A DNA stretch of 64,000 nucleotides from Cycas panzhihuaensis (taxonomy: Eukaryota; Cycadophyta), in contig CM041465.1 of assembly GCA_023213395.1 (NCBI GenBank), positions 228,725,741 to 228,789,740 on the forward strand, given 5' to 3'. The translations under genes were made by a program, and so were the position numbers. This document shows, piece by piece, positions 1-10,741 of the stretch; positions within the stretch are counted from its first letter, which is position 1; the number at the start of each line of letters is the position of its first letter. The notes under the pieces are model-generated. The model was not told the DNA's origin. It saw only the letters and a list, made by a program, of their open reading frames with translations, and made no database searches.

Positions 1-815
1 ACCTTGATATACCATTTGGACAACCATCTCGAAGTAGCCTCATTCTAAATATCCTTTGAAGGATTGATAGGAGTAGACGTAGAAGTAGAGGTAGCTGGTG
101 CAGACGAGGAACCAAGAGTAAATGTTGATGTTGGATGGATGTGATCTGGAGGAACATTTGGTGTAGCTGGAGGAGCACCTGGTGCTTTATCTGACTGATC
201 ATTAAAGAGTGAAATCTGATTGATATCCAAATCTTGCTTCTCTTCTGAGAATATGAGATCCTAAGATGTATGCATTTGGTTGGTACTAAGATCATATAAT
301 TTATATGCTTTGTAGCCAGGTTGATATCCAATAAAGATACATTTCTTGCTCTTATCATCCAACTTTTTTCTTTGTTCTTTTGGTATGAGCATATATGTTG
401 TACAATCAAAAGTATGTAAATGTGAGACCGTAGGTTTTTGACCTAACCATGCCTCCTTGGGAGTAATGTTTAATACAACCTTGGTTGGACTTCTGTTTGT
501 GAGATATGCTATTATATGAAGGGTTTTAGCCCAAAATTGAAGTCCTAGACTTTTGGTGGCAAGCACAGCTTTGCCTTTGCTGACTAAGGTCCAATTTATT
601 TGCTGAACAACTTGATTTTGCTAAGGGGTATATGGGGTAGAAAAGTGCCATTTGATGCCATTATCCTTACAAAATTGGGTGAACTCATTTGATGTGTATT
701 CACTGCCATTATCACAACGAAGGATTTTTTGTGAGTGGCCTTCTAGATTCAATTTCTGTGCCATGCTTAAACTCTTTTAATTTGTCAAAGGCTTCTAATT
801 TCTGCTTCATGAAAT
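1..815 (-). pseudogene. Copia pol fragment: integrase core to RT linker
   Basis: Read on the minus strand, this shows the second half of a Ty1/Copia integrase: a DNGSEYTSNEF block near 695-725, a degraded PQQNG-type region near 610-640 where the catalytic Glu is no longer recognisable, then the conserved integrase C-terminal stretch (TNRSP...TPKEAW, KKCIFIGY, KAYKLYD) at 261-566. A Ser/Thr/Pro-rich linker follows at 45-230. Stops separate the pieces. The fragment is cut by the window edge on the RT side and ends near 815 against an unrelated gag fossil, so the first integrase Asp, protease and gag are missing. Family assignment is firm; it is a relic. Confidence 0.85.
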
Positions 816-1640
816 ATTGTCACATATATAAAATGAATAACCATGACACAAAAGAATGTGGATTCAATTTTTGGGCATGAAGATGACAACATCAAGGAGT
901 GTTCTTAATGAAGCAAGAACCCAATAGAGCCTTTGTATGAGGGTTTGGGTAGAATTGGTCAATAGGAGGATCAATACCAAGGAATTCCCTAGGACAATCC
1001 ATGGTATAGTGCTTTGAATGCAAATTGTGGGGCCATTTTATTAGAGACTGCGCTAGTAGATAAAAAATTACTACTACATCTCTATGTCGATGGTGTGATC
1101 TAGGCTACCATGATGATGAACATTACGCCTATCAGAATAAATCTGTGAACTTAGTCATGGTTGAGGGACCAAAGAATTTTAGTGATGAAACCTTTCCAAC
1201 TCATGCCATGTACATGAGAAGAACAAAGAAATAGGAACATCAAAACCTTGGGGAGGAGAAATCTCATGCTAGAAAAGTTTGAGATACGATTAACACAATA
1301 CAGTATCAACAACAAGCAAAAGAAACTGCACGTCTAGCACATCAGGGAAAAGAAATTGCACATCCTATAAGTCAAAAGCAAGTTGTGATTGCATTGCATG
1401 AACTTAATCAAACATTGGGATCAATACGCACACTGGTTGATCAACTCCTACAATTGAAAATCCCAGTTAAGATAGCGACCTTATTGTTACATGATCCAAC
1501 CATTGTGCACATCATGATGATTTGAGCACGAAAAGAGTTAGGACCAAATGAACATACCCTGATGAGCCACAAATGGGTGGGAGCAAAAGAACAACCGTGA
1601 TGACCAACGATAATAGTAGAAAATTTTTACATAGGCAAAT
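812..1640 (+). pseudogene. Fossil gag with three CCHC zinc knuckles
   Basis: One plus-strand frame, broken by a few stops, carries three retroviral-type zinc knuckles: CHIYKMNNHDTKEC at 818-859 (second Cys replaced by Tyr), CFECKLWGHFIRDC at 1010-1051 (complete CX2CX4HX4C), and CRWCDLGYHDDEHY at 1085-1126 (last Cys replaced by Tyr). The frame then stays mostly open to about 1530, including a heptad-like LHELNQTLGSIRTLVDQLLQL stretch. The multi-knuckle layout resembles the gag of element D (25012-25600), so a Ty3/Gypsy-like nucleocapsid is the best call. No protease or RT follows before the polypurine tract at 1691. Confidence 0.7.
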
Positions 1641-1690
1641 CATTAGGAAACAACTTTAGTGTGGATAATCCTGGAGATGAAAGACATGTG

Positions 1691-1960
1691 AAGGGGGGAC
1701 TTGTAGCAATTCTTCTCTTTGTGTATAAGGCTAACTTCTCTTTCTTAATTCTCTATTTATTCTCTCCTAATGAAAACCAACTTCTCTCCTTTTTAAAATT
1801 GACTTCTATCTACATCATTCATTATTCCTGTATATAGGGCATCTTGCCCTCATTTTGTACATCAATAGTGTGTAAATACTCAGCTTTGGAAGCTGTGTTC
1901 TTGGTTGGGATTGTTATCGAGAGGACCTCTTATCGAAGCGGGTAATTTTTGTAAACTCCA
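1691..1960 (+). repeat. Polypurine tract and probable LTR of the gag-bearing relic
   Basis: AAGGGGGGAC at 1691-1700 is followed by TTGTAGCAATTC, a PPT/LTR-start arrangement. A similar junction (GAGAGGGGAC then TGTTGTAGCAA) occurs at 59550-59570. The right LTR end is not certain; I see no matching second LTR or PBS. Confidence 0.4.
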
Positions 1961-1987
1961 TATTGGTTGTATTACTTATTATTATTT

Positions 1988-2011
1988 TGGTTTATATACA
2001 TACATACATAC

Positions 2012-2042
<31 letters not shown>
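1988..2042. repeat. TACA/TA microsatellite
   Basis: Runs of TACA and then TA dinucleotides, interrupted once. The surrounding 1960-2280 shows no other recognisable content. Confidence 0.9.
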
Positions 2043-2044
<2 letters not shown>

Positions 2045-2279
2045 GAGTGCATAATTCTATATGGTGCATAATTAATGGTTATTTTCTATCTAAGAGTACT
2101 GTCTTATCTATGAATAGGATAAATTCTAGATTTTTTCATTGGTTTGGTCTGAATTTTCGATTGGAGTTCCTAAATAATTGATCATAGTGAAATATTTTTC
2201 TAAAATTGATCGTAAGTTTGAATATTATTAGATTAAGTTCTAGAAAAAGGATACATACAAGGTGGAATTCCATACATTT

Positions 2280-2830
2280 GAAGGCCTATATGAGTTTAAG
2301 GTGAAATCGACATCTCTCTGAACAAGAGACTTTCACCATTTTAAGGAAGTTCATGGTGGTTTGCTTTGACGACATCCTAGTCTATATCAAAACTTGGGAG
2401 GATCAACTCCAAGAAGTTGAAGTCATCTTAATCACACTTTGAGATAACTAGTTGTATGCAAAGAAGTCCAAGTGAAAATTTGGAAACCATAAGCTCAAGT
2501 AGCTAGGCCATACCATTTTAATGGGAGGAGTATTAGAAAACCCAACAAAAATTAATTTGGTTGTACATTAGGAAACTGTAAGAATCATCACAACGCTCAA
2601 AGTATCTTTGCAATTACTAGGCTATTACATGAAGCTTGTCAAAGGGTATGCCCATCTAACAACCGTCCCAAAAGGAGTCAAGGGGGGGGGGGGGGGTGGT
2701 GGTTGTAAAGGATTGTAATTGAAAGGAAAAAAAAAAAAAAAAGAAGCAGCCTTCCAATGGAGGCAATTGATAAGAGGTATGTTCTAATTGCTTAAGAGAT
2801 TCCTAACTTCTATATTGTACTGGCATCTTA
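2280..2830 (+). pseudogene. Fossil Ty3/Gypsy reverse transcriptase
   Basis: The plus strand contains the RT catalytic block as VVCFDDILVYI (near 2350-2385), followed by remnants of the H-x-x-HL/AKKSKCKFG and LGH..L..GV segments (2440-2540) and, at 2800-2828, a PNFYIVLAS stretch like the start of Gypsy RNase H. At least five stops interrupt it. A 15-bp G run (2682-2696) and a 16-bp A run (near 2727-2742) lie within it. The relic ends exactly at 2830, where element F is inserted. Confidence 0.7.
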
Positions 2831-3384
2831 TGTGGGAAATGGCATTAAGCCTACAATAAGCAAGATCTAGAAAAGAATACGAATCTACTCAAGAATAAAG
2901 ATGATTGACATCCAAATGAAAAGCTATTGAAATGAACAAGACAATAAAGCATAAGCACAAGAAAGCATGAAAGAGCATGAGCATAACAATACAAAATATG
3001 GAGGAGATGGAATTGGTCCAATCTCCAAATGAATGATAGTTTGATTAGCAAACTGGTAGTATAATAGTGTTACTCACACTCCATACGAGATACATGAGAA
3101 ATGGGCTCAATATATAGAGTTTGAGGAGAGTCCTAGGGTGTTGGATGTTTGACAAGTGTCAGACATGCAAGCTACATCCTTTGCATGTAGGATGTGTCCT
3201 TTTGGGCTCTTATGTGAGCAAAAGTCCATAAGGGTCATCTTGACCCTTAAGTCACAATGTCATGTTACTATGAAAGAATGTTAGTGTGTACTTTATCACT
3301 TAAGTGATAAGGCACCTCATAAAGTACAATAATACATGAATTATAAAGTACATTTGCTTAACATGTAAACATAAAGTTTAGCCA
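2831..3384 (-). repeat. Element F 3' LTR
   Basis: Begins TGTGGGAAATGG on the plus strand and ends next to the PPT complement CCCCTTACTG. It contains an imperfect copy of the group palindrome near 3142-3171 and the TATATA box complement near 3112-3117. Confidence 0.9.
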
Positions 3385-3390
3385 CCCCTT

Positions 3391-3712
3391 ACTGTTTACA
3401 ATGTTAAGTTGAATACTTAGACCTTCTCTAAATTTTACAAACTTTTCTCCACCAAGTGGCTTGGTAAAGATATCTGCTGTCTGTTGCTCTATAGGTCTGT
3501 TAGAGGTTGATCTCACCATTCTGAACATGCTCTTTGATGAAATGGTGATGAACCTCTATGTGCTTTGTTTGTGCGTGAAAAACAAGATTTTTGGTCAACT
3601 TGAGTACACTTTCATTGTCGCAATACAACCTGATGGGGTGATTCTGTTCAAGTCCAATCTCTCAAAAAATTCGTCTAAGCCAAATAGCCTCACAACTAAG
3701 TGTCAAATAACT
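3391..3712 (-). pseudogene. Element F RNase H C-terminal remnant
   Basis: On the minus strand this matches the last part of the Copia RNase H domain seen intact in H at 51300-51590, from about the CEAIWLRR segment to the C-terminus. Several codons are stops. Near 3700-3715 it switches abruptly to leader sequence, marking the internal deletion point. Confidence 0.75.
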
Positions 3713-4680
3713 CGAGAATAATAAGAAAGGCTGAAAATGTTTTAAAATGTGATTAAATAAGTGAGATGACTTAAATAAAAAGTAACTTTAGAATAGAAAG
3801 ATTATTAAAAAACGAATGTTCAACAAAATATTGTAATTGATATAGACTAAAGTTATATCAATAAAGTAAAAAATTAAAATTTTTTGAGAAAAAAGGTCAA
3901 ATTACGACGGCCACGCGACTTTGTGAAGACACATATTGATTGTACGGCCTCCACAGTGCTCAGATCGAGCCAGAAATTCAACCACAGGTTCGTCTTGGGC
4001 CAACAGAGACACTTCTCAAATTTTAAGAAGTTTGGTTCACTGTAGAGAAAGAATGAAGTAAATCAAATTTCTAGTGGGCGCACGGCCCGTGGAGTGAAAT
4101 GGCAACCGTACAGACAAACTAGGGTTTAAAACCCCTCTCAACTGCTTCAAAAATCTTCTTTGGGAGTTGTGACACCTTCAATGAGTGACAGATAGCAAAC
4201 AACCAACTAGATTAAGAAGAAATGAGCAAAAGATGTCAAATTTTGACCTAAAAATCACTAAAATAGTGATAAGATCCATCCAACACTGTGAGAGAGCTGT
4301 TGCATGTGAGTTGTAGGCCACAAAAAATAACCAAAAGATTGATTTACAGTAAAAGAAGCTAGTCAGATTTCTCAGATTTGCTTTCTTCTTCCAAAAAATA
4401 AATTTTTCTGAAAAAAAATCAGAAAAGGACATTGTTTTTTGATAACAGTGAGTGTTACATCCTGCAAATGTATTTGAAAAATTCCAAACTTTAAAATAAC
4501 TCAATTGCTACCTATTAATAACCAAAAAATGCTTAAAGCTGCAAAGAAAAACTTTGAAATAACCTTGGATCGCCTTCGGAGTACGAAGGTCGTCACCAAG
4601 GGTTTGAAAACCCTAATTAGATCACTAGAGAACAGAGAAATTAGAGTAGAATATGACTCCTTTCTGCTGCTCTGATACCA
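3713..4680 (-). other. Element F truncated leader and primer binding site
   Basis: This matches the proximal leader of element G (56340-57258). It holds the conserved hairpin CCTTCG-GAGTA-CGAAGG at 4573-4589. The PBS is TGGTATCAGAGC (complement at 4669-4680), two bases from the LTR end, matching the 3' end of initiator tRNA-Met as is usual for plant Copia elements. Confidence 0.8.
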
Positions 4681-4682
4681 AA

Positions 4683-5236
4683 TGTGGGAAATGGCATTAA
4701 GCCTACAATAACTAGGATCTAGAAAAGAGTACCAATTTGCTCAAGAATAAAGATGATTCACATCCAAATGAAAAGCTATTGAAATGAACAAGACAATAAA
4801 TCATAAGCACAAGAAAGCATGAAAGAGCATGAGTATAACAATACCAAATATGGAGGAGATGGAATTGATTCAATCTCCAAATGAATGATAGTTTGATTAG
4901 CAAACTAGCAACATAACAGTGTTACTCACACTCCATATGAGATATATGAGAAATGGTCTCAATATATAGAGTTTGAGGAGAGACTTAGTGTGTTGGATGT
5001 TTGACAAGTGTCAAACATCTAAGCTACATCCTTTGCATGTAGGGCATGTGCCCTTTTGGGCTCTCAAGTGAGCAAAAGTGCATAAGGGTCATTTTGACCC
5101 TCAAGTCATAATGTCATGTCACTGGGAAAGATGTGGGTGTTCACTTTATCACTTAAGTGATAAGTCACCCCATAAAATACAATAATACATGAATGATAAA
5201 GTACATTTGCTTAACATGTAAACATAATGTTTAACA
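4683..5236 (-). repeat. Element F 5' LTR
   Basis: In sense direction it runs TGTTAAACATT... to ...CATTTCCCACA and is directly followed by the PBS. It holds the palindromic TTTGACA motif near 4994-5020 and a TATATA box close by. Confidence 0.9.
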
Positions 5237-5241
5237 TCTTA

Positions 5242-6157
5242 ACCATTTTCCATTGAGCATGATTCATCCTAACTCTCAGTTTATGGCCTTTTATAACCTC
5301 AATGTGATGTGGTAGCATGTTGATATATCTTGAGCTCCACTATTTGAATACATTTGAAGGAGGTGTCATCAATCTAATTTTTTTTTTATAGTTGTTGCAA
5401 AATTTGGAGTTCCGTTCCTTTACGTAAATTCCCTATTTGAGGAATTATATTATCCTTAGTCTTAGTTTCATTGGTGTTTTGTGTTTTTGCAAGCTCATAT
5501 ATTCTTTGCCATTTTTCAGCTTACACATTATTTTTGACATCGTGTATTGTTGCATCTAGTGCCTCTTTTTGTTGGGTGACTTCTTTTTGTGCTTCGTCAA
5601 TTATCCTTTTGCTTGTGCTAATCCCTTGTGTCTAGCTTGTTTGATCTTTTTGGATGATTCTCCTTGACTTCTCATATAGATATTCAAGCTCCTTAGCTCA
5701 ACTGGTATAATGGAAATTGTGTTGGTAGTTTTTGTGTGTGCTAGGTTCAATCCCTCACTCATAAGCACTAAGTGTGCGATTCTTATAATAATATTTGGGA
5801 TTTAATAATGGATGGTCTTTGTTATAATCACCCTATTCTTTGTATTCAAAGCATTGAACAAACAATGTTTTACTTTATATTGTCCCCATTAACTGCATTG
5901 AAAACATTGAATGAAAAATGTTTTACTCTTCTTTGAGTGTTGTTCTATTTGTTTATTGAAAGCGATTATGTTGGTTCTGTCACCTCAATAGCCACATCTT
6001 CCTCCTCCACCGCACCTTCTATGACCGCTTTGTTTATACTAGCATTCCTCTATGTTATGTTTTGATCCTTGACACACTTTGAACAAATTTTCCTTAGGGC
6101 AATCTGATACACATGTTTTATGGTAGAGTGTTTTTCTAGTCTTAGCTGGGCTATTTT
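5242..6157. other. Unassigned AT-rich sequence
   Basis: No long reading frame or pol motif on either strand. It is bounded by F on the left and B on the right, and holds a tRNA-like segment (separate entry). It may be remnant intron or very old repeat. Confidence 0.5.
5690..5790 (+). repeat. tRNA-derived SINE or tRNA relic (candidate)
   Basis: TAGCTCAACTGGTA (5694-5707) fits a Pol III A box and GGTTCAATCCC (5744-5754) fits a B box, spaced about as in a tRNA gene. The T stem and acceptor stem pair poorly, so this is not a functional tRNA. A short AT-rich tail follows. Confidence 0.45.
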
Positions 6158-6488
6158 TGTTAAACTTTCAATATGGAGAACATTCAACATCAACACAATG
6201 GACAAGATCAATAAACAAAATGAGAACTGTATTAACTCATATCAAAGATGACAAGATCATGATACTACCACACCATAGACTCAACAAGAGACTCCGTGAT
6301 GACTTAATTATCCCTACTCTACCTCACTCACCTATTTATACATCATAGGTGGGAACATATGAGATAAGGTGAGTTTCATATGGGGCAAATGACCTTTGAC
6401 ATACCCATTGACTTTTCACCTATTAACTAACCAATGACCTTTCAACTACTTACTTAATAACATTATAATATGTGGACCCATAGACTTT
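6158..6488 (-). repeat. Element B 3' LTR, distal part
   Basis: Starts TGTTAAACTTTC and matches 18277-18607 closely; interrupted at 6489 by element A. A possible TATA region (complement of TTTATACATC) is near 6331-6341. Confidence 0.9.
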
Positions 6489-6856
6489 TGTTGAGGGAAT
6501 GGATCTAGGGATCTAGTGCACTAACACTACACAATGGCAAATAGTGGAGACAAGCACAATGTACTCAACAAGAGAAATGCTAATAGCTTGAGCTCAAAGA
6601 GGAGAAGTGTAGAATATGATCACTCTCCATGTAATTTCAGCTTGTATAATGAGAATGCTCATTAGGGTTTGGAATTTGAGTTTTCCCTCCCAATGACATT
6701 CAAATGAGATTACATAAAATTACAATGAAATGAACTTTATGTCATTTCACTTAAGTGACTTAAGCATAGTCACCTTATCCTAAAGTTATAAACATAAAAG
6801 TGACTTTATCTAATTCAAACTTTATGAAATGACCGTGTGACGTTAACATCGTCACG
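6489..6856 (-). repeat. Element A 3' LTR
   Basis: Starts TGTTGAGGGAATGG and ends ATCGTCACG, where the 5' LTR has ATCGTCACA. The adjacent ATCCCCCCTTAAT (6857-6869) is the PPT complement. Confidence 0.9.
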
Positions 6857-7308
6857 ATCCCCCCTTAATGGCAGAAAGTCATTTTCCTTTATCTTATTCT
6901 AATCTATGAGGTCTTCATTTTAGCCTCATCATTACATTGAGAAAAAAAATTCTACAACCTACAAGACACATTTGTGGGAAAACCCTCAGGGGAATAAAAA
7001 CCTACGGACTTGACTTCCTATTCTATGAAGTGGCTCAGGCGGCTCTTTGAGTGTAGCCAGATAGCCAAGCAGTACAAGTTGGTTGTGCAGCTTCAATCTG
7101 CTGAGTCTCCATATACCGTTTCGTCATCCCCATGCCCTTTCGAGTTTTCATAGGTTTTGATTTTCGAAAGAAGTACAACCCAACTCCTTTCGCGTCCATG
7201 AGGGGTTTTCACAACTGGGAGAGAGCAGAGACTTACTCTAATTCTTCTGCACCCACAAGGGGTTTTTATGAATGGGATAGAGTATGCTGGTCCTGTGTGC
7301 CATCTCCT
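6857..7308 (-). other. Element A region between RNase H and PPT
   Basis: About 450 bp with no pol homology. It contains two degenerate direct repeats 57 bp apart, each with GGGGTTTT followed by a TGGGA core (7202-7230 and 7259-7287). Confidence 0.55.
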
Positions 7309-8700
7309 TTAATCAGTTGGAGATGGAGGCCCTGAGGCCGAATCATTGAATCGTTCAAACTTCACCCTTTGCAGCGGTTTGGTGAAGATATCAGCCACTT
7401 GTTCTGCTGTGGGGCAGTGCTCCAATTGTATTGTGCTGTCATGGACCAGTTCTCGGATCCTGTGGACTTTTGTATTAATGTGCTTTGTATGATCATGAAA
7501 AACAGGATTCTTGGCCATGTGGATTGCTGACTGATTGTCCACATGTAAGCTTGTTGGACCTGTTTGGGTGATATCCAAAGCATGTAATAATTTGCGAAGC
7601 CATATCACCTCCTTGCTAGTCTCAGAAGTAGTTATGTATTTGGCTTCAGCAGTAGAATTTGTAGTGATTTTCTACCGCCTTGACTGCCATGAAATTGGAG
7701 TTGTTCCAAGAAATGTGATGTACCTGGATGTTGATCTTCTTATATTTTTGTCACCGGCAAAATCCGAGTCTATGTATGCTGTAAGTCTAAAATCATTATT
7801 GTGCTCATACAACAAACCAAGTTAGTTGGTCGTCTTTAGGTATTTCAACACTCGTATTGTTGCTTGCCAATGGTTCTGCTTTGGAGTTGTCATGTGACGG
7901 GCAAGAATGGCAACGGCATGGGCAATATCTGGCCTTGTGTTGGTAACATAAATGAGGCTACCGACAAGTTGCCGATAGAATGTTGCGTCTGCCTCTCGAG
8001 TGTCTTCATCGGAAAGTTTGACATTGGGCTCCATTGGAGTATACACTGTTTTGGCATCTTCTAATCGGAACTTGATTAGAAGATGGTTGATATATTTTCC
8101 TTGGGAGAGAGAGATTTTTCCATTGCATTAAGTTATCTCAATTCCCAAGTAATATCTCATTAGTCCGAGGTCAAATAGTTCGATAGATTTTGACAAGTCC
8201 ATCTTTGATTTGCTAATATCCTGCTCACTGTTTCTAGTTATCAGCATGTCGTCCACAAAGATTAGGAGACATGTGACTTTGCCTTTTTCTCTCTTAATGA
8301 ACAAAGTTGCATCAACGTCTTGATAGTCACATACCTCATATCTAAGTTGCCTCATTTTGTTGGACAACTTGGTGAACCAAGTGCGAGGGGCTTGTTTTAG
8401 GCCATATAGCGACTTTTTTAGTCTATACACTTTTTGCTCCTGTCCTGCTATCTCAAAGCCTTCAGGCTATATCATGTAGATTTCTTCTTCCAAATCTCCA
8501 TTGAGAAAAGCAGTTTTCACATCGAGTTGGTGGATTTTCCAACCCTGTTGAGTAGCGAAGGCCACAAGTGCTCTGATTGTGGGCCATTTGGTAGTTGGTG
8601 TGAAGACATTTGTGTAGTCGATGCCTTCCCTTTGGGTGAATCCTTTTGCAACCATCCTCGCCTTGTGTTTTTCAAGGGTGCCGTCTGATTTTGTATTTAT
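7309..8700 (-). pseudogene. Element A reverse transcriptase and RNase H
   Basis: From high to low coordinates: ARMVAKGFTQREGIDY and the QLDVKTAFLNGDLEEE block (8467-8655), the KKSLYGLKQAPRTW segment and catalytic IFVDDMLIT (8128-8430, FVDD variant of YVDD), the RQLVGSLIYVTNTRPDI tether (7822-8046), then RNase H with LHVDNQSAIHMAKNP and the closing HTKHI...ADIFTKPL motif (7309-7608). The four blocks are in different frames or separated by stops, so no continuous enzyme can be made. The terminal RNase H Asp (VDNQS) is kept. Confidence 0.88.
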
Positions 8701-9504
8701 TTTTGAACACCCATTTGTTTTTTACTACCTTCCTTCCCAAAGGCAGATCAACGAGCTCCCATGTACCGTTCTTGATCAAGGATTGGTATTCCTCATTCAT
8801 GGCATTTCTCCAAACTGTGTTTCACATCTTCTTGGTATGATAGAGGCTCATCATTTGAAGCAAGGTGCAGTTCAACTGGTTCAAGCTCTATGGGAAGTGA
8901 TGTTTGCTCCCTTGCTCTGTAGGCACCGCTTCGACTGCCAGTTTTGCCTACCTCATCAGATCTCAAGTCTTTGTGCAACTCGTAGGCTTCTCGAAAACCT
9001 TTGCTTGGGAATGACGTTCTTATTTCCACAACATCCTGGTCTTCATTTGATCCTGAAAAGAATCATGGGAGATTTATGGTCTGGAGGTCGATGACATTGT
9101 TGGAGAAGACGGCCTTGCAATTGAAGCTGGTGAAGGTGGTTCTTCTGCAACTCTTTTTCCTTTTGATGCTTGACGTGGTGATTCCTGGCTATTCTCCCAA
9201 GATGGCACTAGATTGGTGTACATTGGCATAGGATCCGAGTCAAGGACAGTGTCCTCCGGGGCTCTATTGTCATATTCCAAAATTTTGAGTATTTCTTCAG
9301 TGTCTCACCCCCCAAATGTTGGAATCTGTACATCATATTCCTGGACATCGTTGTATCTATGAAATGGTGATTTAGAATCAAGTTGAAGTAGTTGATCCTC
9401 TGTCTCCGCAAACACCACATCCCTAGTGATAATGATCTTCTTTAATGTTGGAATGAAGACCTTGTACCCTTTCTTGTTCATGGGGTACCTGGCAAAGATG
9501 CCCT
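8701..9504 (-). pseudogene. Element A integrase C-terminus to RT linker
   Basis: A variable, Ser/Pro-rich linker typical of Copia pol. Recognisable pieces are a KGYKVF..TLKKIIITRDVVF-type segment near 9410-9480 and a polar region with PSPASIARPSSP near 9090-9130. Several frameshifts are present. Confidence 0.7.
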
Positions 9505-10143
9505 TTAAAGCTCACGGCTGGAGCTTATTTCTATGCTCATCAAGAATGTGAGCATAACAAGTAGAGCCAAAAATTTTGAAGTGATGGACTGGGGTGCATC
9601 GGTCCATCGTTCATTTGGAGACGGACCGAGCTTCGATGGGCTTATGTTGTTCATGTAGTAGATTGCAGTATAAATAACTTCGGCCCAAAGATATGCAGGT
9701 ACATTCTTGAAGACGAGCATAGCTCGTGCCATATTCATTATGGTTCTATTAGCCCTTTCAGCAACACCATTTTGCTGAGGGGTATCTGCAATAGTTGTTT
9801 GATGCTTGATCCCTTGGTGATGCAAGAAGTCTTCGAATTTATTTGAAGTGTATTCGTCACCATTGTCAGTCCTGAGACACTTCAGCTGATATCCATATTC
9901 CTTCTCCGTGAGAGTCTTGAATGCCTTGAATACTGTGAATGCTTCATCTTTTGATTTCAGAAAGGTCACCCATATCTTTTGAGTGAAGTCATCAATAAAT
10001 GTAATGTAGTACCTCTTCCTTGTGAGAGAAGGGATAGGCATAGGCCCATAGATGTCTGAGTGTACTAATTCAAGAGGTTGACTGGCTTTCCATTGACTGG
10101 GAAATGGTACATCGGTGAGATTTTGCAATAATGCAAGCTTCAC
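9505..10143 (-). pseudogene. Element A integrase core
   Basis: A 212-codon open stretch with the integrase catalytic triad visible: Asp in LVHSDIYGPM (near 10045-10070), Asp in RTDNGDEYTS (near 9847-9875) and Glu in NGVAERANRT (near 9745-9775), with spacing normal for the DDE family. It continues into the YLWAEVIYTAIYYMN helix region. It overlaps the upstream protease frame by about 70 bp in another frame, indicating a frameshift near 10100. Confidence 0.88.
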
Positions 10144-10693
10144 ATTTGAATGGCTTAGAGGAAAATTTGGGCAGACCTAGAGTGGAATGGGAGATTTCCT
10201 TAAGTCGATCAAGTTTGACATGCTCCATGTGAGCATGCCAGAGAGCTTCTGGGGACAGCTTGGAATGAGTCAATGTGACATTATATGCAAGATCTTCTTC
10301 GACACAGATGGGGGCAACAACTTGGTATGCAGAAGAAGACAATGTCGTTCCAGTTAGTCTAAATAGCTTACCTTCAAGTTTCCCTGTCATTACCACAAAA
10401 CATGAAGGCGGGTGAATAACACTAAGAACTTGATCATTAGCTGTGACACTTAGGTCGAATCCATAGGAGACAAGTGTGGATAACGATAGAAGGTCTTGTT
10501 TGAGATGGGGAATATGCAAGACATCTTTTAAAGTAAAATTGGGCAGGCCTGGGAGCTTTATACGTATGGAGCCCATGCCTTGAACAGGTTGTGTCGACTT
10601 ATCGGCCATGTGTACTACTCTAGTGACCTTTGAATCAAAATCCTGGAAGAAGTCTCGGTGACAAGTCATGTGCTGGGTAGCTCTTGTGTCCAT
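10070..10693 (-). pseudogene. Element A protease and integrase zinc-binding domain
   Basis: A 207-codon open stretch. It begins in the aspartic protease at MDTRATQHMT, where the usual D-S/T-G-A is changed to DTRA, so activity is probably lost. The GAG-pre-integrase domain follows, with LWHAHMEHVKLDRLKE and FKCEACIIAKSHR as the degraded HHCC zinc-binding site (first part altered, Cys pair kept). Confidence 0.85.
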
Positions 10694-10741
10694 AACCCAA
10701 TCTGATGATGATGTTGATGCAGTATTTGCCTGTCCAAGAGG

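Larger units (their letters stand above)
2831..5236 (-). mobile_element. Copia element F, internally deleted, with TSD
   Basis: Two LTRs in the same orientation (2831-3384 and 4683-5236, both about 554 bp) bracket only 1.3 kb. The element is flanked by a perfect 5-bp duplication TCTTA (2826-2830 and 5237-5241). Internally it keeps the C-terminal end of RNase H, part of the 5' leader and the PBS; gag, protease, integrase and RT are missing. It belongs to the same LTR group as E, G and H and would depend on them for mobility. Confidence 0.92.

Noticed and set aside
5694-5766. Functional tRNA gene
   Set aside because: A and B boxes are present but acceptor and T stems do not pair, so it is at most a SINE or relic.
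7132-7335. Plus-strand frame with RGFHNWERAE/RGFYEWDRV repeats as a peptide gene
   Set aside because: It arises from two direct repeats in the non-coding region between RNase H and PPT of element A; no other support.
8621-9094. 157-codon plus-strand frame
   Set aside because: It is the antisense shadow of the element A linker and RT coding region; its translation has no family features.
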